17,064 nt of DNA from an uncultured Bacillota bacterium. GTDB lineage: Bacteria > Bacillota > Clostridia > Oscillospirales > Oscillospiraceae. A program made the position numbers and the translations under genes. The first letter of the stretch is position 1. Each line of letters opens with the position of its first letter. Shown here one piece after another: positions 13,563 through 17,064 of the stretch. The DNA is taken from NCBI GenBank assembly GCA_947383275.1, contig CANDCW010000057.1, positions 1 through 17,064 on the forward strand, in the 5' to 3' direction. The notes under the pieces were generated by a model that saw only the letters and a list, made by a program, of their open reading frames with translations, was not told where the DNA came from and made no database searches.

Positions 13563-14753
13563 TTGCAGCTGCTGTCCCTGCTGTTTTCCCCAATCAAGGA
13601 ATTTTGGAAAAAGGGCGACGTCATTCTGCTGGGGCTGTGCCTGGCCGCAAGCACCTTCGGACTGGCCCTCATTTATTCCGCTACCCGCTACCAGAACACC
13701 AACCGCCCCGTCATTATCCAGGCCATTGCCATTGGACTGGGCGTCGTGGCCTATCTGCTGCTCACCTTTGTGGACTTCCGGCTGTTCACCGAAAAGCGGT
13801 GGAAGCTGATGTTGGCCGGCAGCATCCTTCTTCTTTTGATGCTCCTCACCCCCTGGGGGATTGAACGTTATGGCAACCGGAACTGGATTCAGATTCCCCA
13901 TTTCCCCATGATGCTTCAGCCCAATGAGATTGTAAAAATCCCATTTATCCTGATTCTTGCCCTCCTGATTATCAAGATTCAGGACCGGGGCTACAGCATC
14001 AGTTCCATCCCCTCCGTCATGCAGATTGGCGGCTTCACTGTATTCATGCTGGGCCTTATTGCCGCCATCTGTCATGACATGGGCACCTGTGCCGTCTACA
14101 TTATGATCTTCGCCTTTATGGCCTGGTCCGCCGGGGTCAAGCTGCGGTGGTTTGTGCTGGTGGGCGGGGGAACGGTGGCGGCTGTGGTAATTTTCTGCCT
14201 GTTCTTCCTTCCGGAGACCAGTCTATGGGATAACTTCCGTGTCATGCGCTTCCGGGTGGTTTTCGATCACAGCCTGGACCCCTCCGGAATGGGCTTTCAG
14301 CAGTCCCGGTCCGTGCTGGCCATCGGCTCGGGCAAACTGTTTGGACAGGGCTACTGCCAAGGCATCCAGACCCAAGCCTCCAACAGCTCCGCCCTCCCCG
14401 TTCGGGAGAGCGATCTGATTTTCGCTGTCTGCGGCGAAGAGCTAGGATTGGTGGGCTGTATGGCCCTGCTGCTGCTGCTTTCCGCCATTGTCCTGCGGTG
14501 CATCTGGGTAGGCTGTCACGCCAGTTCCCCCTTTTCCGCCTACGTCTGCATGGGAATGGCCGGGATGCTCCTCAGCCAAATCACCTTCAACGTGGGCATG
14601 TGCCTCTATGTCCTGCCCGTCATGGGCCTCACCCTCCCCTTCGTCAGTTCCGGAGGATCGTCTATCATCACCCTGTTCGCCGCCATGGGATTGGTCTCCA
14701 GCGTAAAGGCCCGGCCCATGCCCAGCTGGCTGAGGGACCGCAGTCATGTTTAG
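13563..14753 (+). CDS. SEDS family peptidoglycan glycosyltransferase, RodA/FtsW/SpoVE type
   Basis: A 396-aa polytopic membrane protein with about ten membrane helices. SEDS proteins polymerise lipid II into glycan strands together with a class B penicillin-binding protein. Signatures are LQPNEIVKIPFIL (about 118-130; family QPSE-x-x-K), RESDLIFAVCGEELG (281-295), which carries the catalytic aspartate Asp284, and TLPFVSSGGSS (357-367). The start is TTG at 13563, eight bases after AGGAGG; an ATG at 13503 lies inside the promoter. No PBP partner gene is adjacent, so whether it serves elongation, division or sporulation cannot be decided here. Its short C-terminus without extension favours the RodA type. 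Confidence 0.93.
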   Translation: MQLLSLLFSPIKEFWKKGDVILLGLCLAASTFGLALIYSATRYQNTNRPVIIQAIAIGLGVVAYLLLTFVDFRLFTEKRWKLMLAGSILLLLMLLTPWGIERYGNRNWIQIPHFPMMLQPNEIVKIPFILILALLIIKIQDRGYSISSIPSVMQIGGFTVFMLGLIAAICHDMGTCAVYIMIFAFMAWSAGVKLRWFVLVGGGTVAAVVIFCLFFLPETSLWDNFRVMRFRVVFDHSLDPSGMGFQQSRSVLAIGSGKLFGQGYCQGIQTQASNSSALPVRESDLIFAVCGEELGLVGCMALLLLLSAIVLRCIWVGCHASSPFSAYVCMGMAGMLLSQITFNVGMCLYVLPVMGLTLPFVSSGGSSIITLFAAMGLVSSVKARPMPSWLRDRSHV

Positions 14754-14932
14754 AGCGTCTCCAGACATGCGTCCGACAGCTGTATCCCCAGCCGTAGCCC
14801 TTGATAAACCGCCCAGAGGGCATGACCTTGGATGGGGTTATGCTTCAAATGGTCCGGCCAAAACCTCGGGTCGGGTTCGGTGACAAAGTAAGGATATAGA
14901 ATTTGGATGACATGAGGAATTTTGTTTTCCAT
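14750..14932 (-). CDS. Small protein of unknown function, divergent partner of the XRE regulator
   Basis: A 60-aa acidic-to-neutral protein that I do not recognise: MENKIPHVIQILYPYFVTEP, then DPRFWPDHLKHNPIQGHALW, then VYQGLRLGIQLSDACLETL. There is no signal peptide; a soluble helical fold is likely. The start at 14932 has AAGGGA six bases upstream. An earlier in-frame ATG at 14965 lies upstream of the predicted transcript start and is rejected. A perfect consensus promoter on the minus strand supports real expression. Its end overlaps the rodA-like stop codon on the opposite strand. The divergent XRE gene suggests a two-gene module; it might be a toxin, antirepressor or adaptor, but nothing in the sequence decides this. 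Confidence 0.65.
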   Translation of the reverse strand: MENKIPHVIQILYPYFVTEPDPRFWPDHLKHNPIQGHALWAVYQGLRLGIQLSDACLETL

Positions 14933-14958
14933 GGTTTGTCCCTTCAATATGAAGTGGT

Positions 14959-14996
14959 TTGACATATATTATATACGACAATAGTATTCATGTCAA
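14959..14996. promoter_or_regulatory. Two face-to-face overlapping promoters inside an inverted repeat
   Basis: Plus strand: TTGACA (14959-14964), 17 bases, TAGTAT (14982-14987), driving the XRE gene. Minus strand: TTGACA (14996-14991), 17 bases, TATAAT (14973-14968), driving the 60-aa protein. The two overlap completely and point through each other. The ends are a 7-bp inverted repeat, TTGACAT (14959-14965) and ATGTCAA (14990-14996), so each -35 is also an operator candidate. Predicted starts are near 14994 (+) and 14961 (-). Confidence 0.8.
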
Positions 14997-15009
14997 TAGG
15001 GGTGAGAAC

Positions 15010-15228
15010 ATGATTTTTAATGAGCGGCTAAAATTGCTCCGAAAAGAAAGTGGATTGACACAAACACAAGTTGCAGGTAAACTATCGGTCACTCTGCGCA
15101 ATTATCAGCGCTTCGAAGCTGACGGAAACACTCCGAATTATGTAAACTTAATCAAAATTGCTGACATCTTCAACGTCTCTATCGACTACCTCACCGGCCG
15201 TACAGATAAGCGGGAGGTTAACAGGTAA
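15010..15228 (+). CDS. XRE family (Cro/CI-type) transcriptional regulator
   Basis: A 72-aa protein consisting of a single HTH_3 domain: FNERLKLLRKESGLTQTQVA, then LSVTLRNYQRFEADGNTPN and LIKIADIFNVSIDYLTGRTD. The recognition helix is SVTLRNYQRFE. No effector domain is present. The start at 15010 is supported by AGGGGTGAG just upstream; a longer frame to 14959 covers the promoter and is rejected. Codon use is more AT-rich than in the neighbouring rodA-like and rnf genes, suggesting transfer. It is divergent from the 60-aa protein with shared control DNA and probably represses one or both promoters. Confidence 0.92.
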   Translation: MIFNERLKLLRKESGLTQTQVAGKLSVTLRNYQRFEADGNTPNYVNLIKIADIFNVSIDYLTGRTDKREVNR

Positions 15229-15232
15229 GTAC

Positions 15233-15266
15233 AAAGAAAGCCCCGCCGTCCGGCGGGGCTTTCTTT
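15233..15266. terminator. Strong bidirectional terminator between XRE gene and rnfB
   Basis: A perfect 15-bp stem (15233-15247 with 15252-15266) and a GTCC loop, with A-rich left and T-rich right ends (TTTCTTT on both strands). It lies five bases after the XRE stop codon and serves the converging rnf operon too. Confidence 0.92.
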
Positions 15267-15285
15267 GCAATAAAGGTCTTTTTCG

Positions 15286-15313
15286 GTTCCCTCTTCTTTC
15301 AAGAAAAGGGAAC
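15286..15313 (-). other. Second stem-loop directly after the rnfB stop codon
   Basis: GTTCCCT (15286-15292) pairs with AGGGAAC (15307-15313), with further inner pairing TTCT/AGAA. It starts one base after the rnfB stop and has no T-tract. It may protect the 3' end of the rnf mRNA ahead of the main terminator. Confidence 0.5.
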
Positions 15314-15314
15314 A

Positions 15315-16115
15315 TTACTCGTTGGCGGGCACATGAATGACCCCCATGGGGCACTCCTTCACACAAATCTGACAGCCCACACACTTTTCCTGATCGATCT
15401 TGGCCAGGAAATTCTCCACGGTGATAGCCTCCTTGGGACAGGCTTTGGCGCACTTCATACAGCCGATACAGCCTGCCGTGCAGGCTTTCCGGGTATCAGC
15501 GCCCTTGTCCTTATTCTGGCACAGGACCACGGGCTTGCGCTTGTGCTCAGGCACGATGGAGATGACGGCGTTCGGACAAGCGGCGGCACAAGCGCCGCAG
15601 CCGGTGCACTTCTCCCGGTCCACCTTGGCGATCCCGTCCACAATGTGGATCGCGTCGAACGCGCAGGCCCGGGTACAGTCGCCATAGCCCAGACAGCCGA
15701 ACTTGCACAGGCCATCGCCGCCGTAGAGGCCCTTGACGGCCTGGCAGCTCTGCACACCCTGGAACTCGTACTTCTTACCTGTCTTTCCGCAGGTGCCGGA
15801 GCAGGCCACCACAGCCTTCATGGGAACGGAAGCGCCGGCCTCCACACCCATAATAGCGGCAACCTTGGCGGCACAAGCCGCGCCGCCGGGGGTGCACTTG
15901 TTGACAGCGTTGCCGTCCTCCACGATGCTCTTGGCGTAGTCGGCGCAGCCGGCGCAGCCGCAGGCGCCGCAGTTGGCCCCCGCCAGCACAGCGGTAATCT
16001 GCTCCACCCGTTCATCAACGGGGACATACATGAAGATGGAGGCGGCCACCAGAATCACCGCGCCGATCAGGCCGATGACAGTGACGACAATAATTGCCAT
16101 TAAAATTGGATTCAT
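15315..16115 (-). CDS. rnfB: Rnf complex subunit RnfB (iron-sulfur protein)
   Basis: A 266-aa subunit of the ion-translocating ferredoxin:NAD+ oxidoreductase, thought to accept electrons from reduced ferredoxin. An N-terminal membrane helix (residues 4-29) anchors it. A first [4Fe-4S] site uses Cys49, Cys52, Cys57 and Cys74. The C-terminal half has several ferredoxin-type sites: CLGYGDCTRACAFDAI (141-156), CTGCGACAAACPNAVI (170-185), CIGCMKCAKACPKEAI (216-231) and CVGCQICVKECPMGVI (245-260). The cysteine-rich extension is typical of clostridial RnfB. The start at 16115 has AGGAGG upstream. It lies 18 bases after rnfA and is the last gene of the operon before a terminator. Confidence 0.97.
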   Translation of the reverse strand: MNPILMAIIVVTVIGLIGAVILVAASIFMYVPVDERVEQITAVLAGANCGACGCAGCADYAKSIVEDGNAVNKCTPGGAACAAKVAAIMGVEAGASVPMKAVVACSGTCGKTGKKYEFQGVQSCQAVKGLYGGDGLCKFGCLGYGDCTRACAFDAIHIVDGIAKVDREKCTGCGACAAACPNAVISIVPEHKRKPVVLCQNKDKGADTRKACTAGCIGCMKCAKACPKEAITVENFLAKIDQEKCVGCQICVKECPMGVIHVPANE

Positions 16116-16133
16116 ACTGCTCTCCCCCTCCTA

Positions 16134-16748
16134 TCAGACTTTGAAAATGGCGTCCACGATGCCGCCGAAGCCCATGAAGGACAGGGAGGTCACCGCAGCG
16201 GCCACCAAGGTGATGGGCAAGCCCTCAAAGCACTTGGGGGTGACGGCCTGCTCCACCCGGCGGCGGACTCCAGAGAACAGGACCATAGCCACCAGGAAGC
16301 CGATGCCCGCGCCGGCGGCGCAGACGATGGACTCAATAAAGTTGTAGCCGTTGTCCAGGTTCAGGATGGTCACGCCCAGGATGGTGCAGTTGGTGGTAAT
16401 CAGGGGCAGGTACACGCCCAGAGCCTTGTACAGCGCGGGGATGAACTTTTTCAAGAAGTTCTCCAGCAGCTGGACCAGGATGGCGATAATCAGGATAAAC
16501 ACGATGGTCTGGAGGTAGCTCATGTCCCGGCTGGTACCCACAGCCCAATCGGGGCAGAGGATCAGCTTGTAGATGGGCCAGGTGGCGGCAGTGGCCATGA
16601 CCATAACAAAGGTGACGGCCAGAGACATGCCCACGGCGCTGTCCAATTTTTTGGACACGCCCAAGAAGGGGCAGATACCCAGGAATTTGGCAAGGACGTA
16701 GTTGTCCACCAAAATCATAGTAAAGAAGATGGCTGCAAGTTTGACCAT
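16134..16748 (-). CDS. rnfA: Rnf complex membrane subunit RnfA
   Basis: A 204-aa integral membrane protein with six predicted helices, homologous to NqrE. Typical motifs are MILVDNYVLAKFLGICPFLG near residues 11-30, LITTNCTILGVTILN near 116-130 and GAGIGFLVAMVLFSGVRRR near 147-165. The conserved cysteines Cys26 and Cys121 fit the membrane [2Fe-2S] site described for RnfA/RnfE. It contributes to ion transport driven by electron flow from ferredoxin to NAD+. The ATG shares one base with the RnfE stop (TAATG), and AAGGAGG precedes it, so it is translationally coupled. Confidence 0.97.
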   Translation of the reverse strand: MVKLAAIFFTMILVDNYVLAKFLGICPFLGVSKKLDSAVGMSLAVTFVMVMATAATWPIYKLILCPDWAVGTSRDMSYLQTIVFILIIAILVQLLENFLKKFIPALYKALGVYLPLITTNCTILGVTILNLDNGYNFIESIVCAAGAGIGFLVAMVLFSGVRRRVEQAVTPKCFEGLPITLVAAAVTSLSFMGFGGIVDAIFKV

Positions 16749-17064
16749 TACGCGTTACCTCCTTCCACAGTGGGGGCGGCCTTCTTGGGACGGCCGGTAA
16801 GCCAGGTGGCCCCGGCCATCAGGATGCCAAAGACGAAGAAGCCGCCGGGGGCGCTGGTCATCAGGGAGAAGGTATCAACAGATTCGGGAATGACGCGGAT
16901 GGCAAAGTCTGCCCCAAGAGAGGGGATCAGGCCACCCAGTCCGGCCATCCAGGTGCCGGAGCCGATGATCTCACGGATGGAACCCATGATGGTCAGAGTG
17001 ATGGTAAATCCGATGCCCATGCCGATGCCGTCCAGGGCGGAGTCCAGGATGTTGTTCTTGGAGG
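16748..17064 (-). CDS. rnfE: Rnf complex membrane subunit RnfE (5'-truncated by window edge)
   Basis: The frame is open from the stop at 16748 to the right window edge, about 104 codons, so the N-terminal half is missing. The visible part reads SKNNILDSALDGIGMGIGFT, then TIMGSIREIIGSGTWMAG, and ends in a membrane helix (GGFFVFGILMAGATWLTG) with a hydrophilic tail. It is homologous to NqrD and pairs with RnfA in the membrane. The gene order E-A-B matches Rnf operons, so rnfC, rnfD and rnfG are expected beyond the right edge. Confidence 0.93.
   Translation of the reverse strand, partial: SKNNILDSALDGIGMGIGFTITLTIMGSIREIIGSGTWMAGLGGLIPSLGADFAIRVIPESVDTFSLMTSAPGGFFVFGILMAGATWLTGRPKKAAPTVEGGNA

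Noticed and set aside
14932..14965. Longer start (ATG at 14965) for the 60-aa protein
   Set aside because: It lies upstream of the predicted transcript start of its own promoter and has no ribosome binding site.
15333..16103. Long plus-strand open frame antisense to rnfB
   Set aside because: Repetitive Ala/Gly/His translation is the shadow of the cysteine-rich RnfB gene.
1..17064. CRISPR arrays, tRNA or rRNA genes, complete insertion sequences
   Set aside because: No regularly spaced repeats, cloverleaf sequences, rRNA motifs or intact transposase with terminal repeats were found on reading.

Overview
The window looks like a chromosomal segment of a spore-forming anaerobic Bacillota, probably an Oscillospiraceae/Flavonifractor-type gut clostridium. 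This is inferred from GC-rich coding sequence with strong GGAGG ribosome binding sites, an Rnf operon in clostridial order (E-A-B), LysM/GH18 and amidase genes of the spore-lytic type, and a stand-alone SEDS protein. No species is claimed.

Region 1 (1-2577, more AT-rich, accessory): a minus-strand restriction-modification operon made of a small HTH protein, a cytosine-5 DNA methyltransferase and a DUF4928-type putative restriction endonuclease that runs off the left edge. The genes overlap. One strong promoter drives them, and its 17-bp spacer holds a perfect 14-bp palindrome. Upstream lies a frameshifted tnpV transposon gene, which marks this as mobile DNA.

Region 2 (2578-6000, minus strand): an unrecognised charged helical protein, a short YitT-family membrane protein, a MerR-TipAS regulator whose own promoter has the classical 19-bp spacer and a 15-bp dyad, and a DUF4349 lipoprotein.

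Region 3 (6001-9198, plus strand): an amidase-3-like/SH3 protein and a double-LysM GH18 glycosidase, both without signal peptides, behind a sigma-K-like promoter. They are followed by a hot-dog thioesterase of the fluoroacetyl-CoA thioesterase type and a YbaK-type tRNA deacylase.

Region 4 (9199-11650): a Vat/XAT-type acetyltransferase converges on an Lsa-type ABC-F ATPase across a 26-bp palindromic terminator. The ABC-F gene has a complete attenuation leader: promoter, six-codon upstream ORF, competing stems and an intrinsic terminator. Together they suggest protection from ribosome-targeting antibiotics.

Region 5 (11651-14753): the overlapping minus-strand operon tsaE-tsaB-upp (tRNA t6A synthesis and uracil salvage), divergent from a RodA/FtsW-type gene.

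Region 6 (14750-15266): a divergent pair of a 60-aa unknown protein and an XRE repressor. Their two consensus promoters occupy the same 38 bp, face to face, between inverted repeats. This is the most switch-like structure in the window.

Region 7 (15286-17064, minus strand): rnfB, rnfA and the 3' part of rnfE, encoding the membrane ferredoxin:NAD+ oxidoreductase.

No tRNA, rRNA, CRISPR array or complete insertion sequence was seen. No stretch over 300 bases lacks a gene; the longest gap (about 280 bases, 11371-11650) is the ABC-F leader and promoter.
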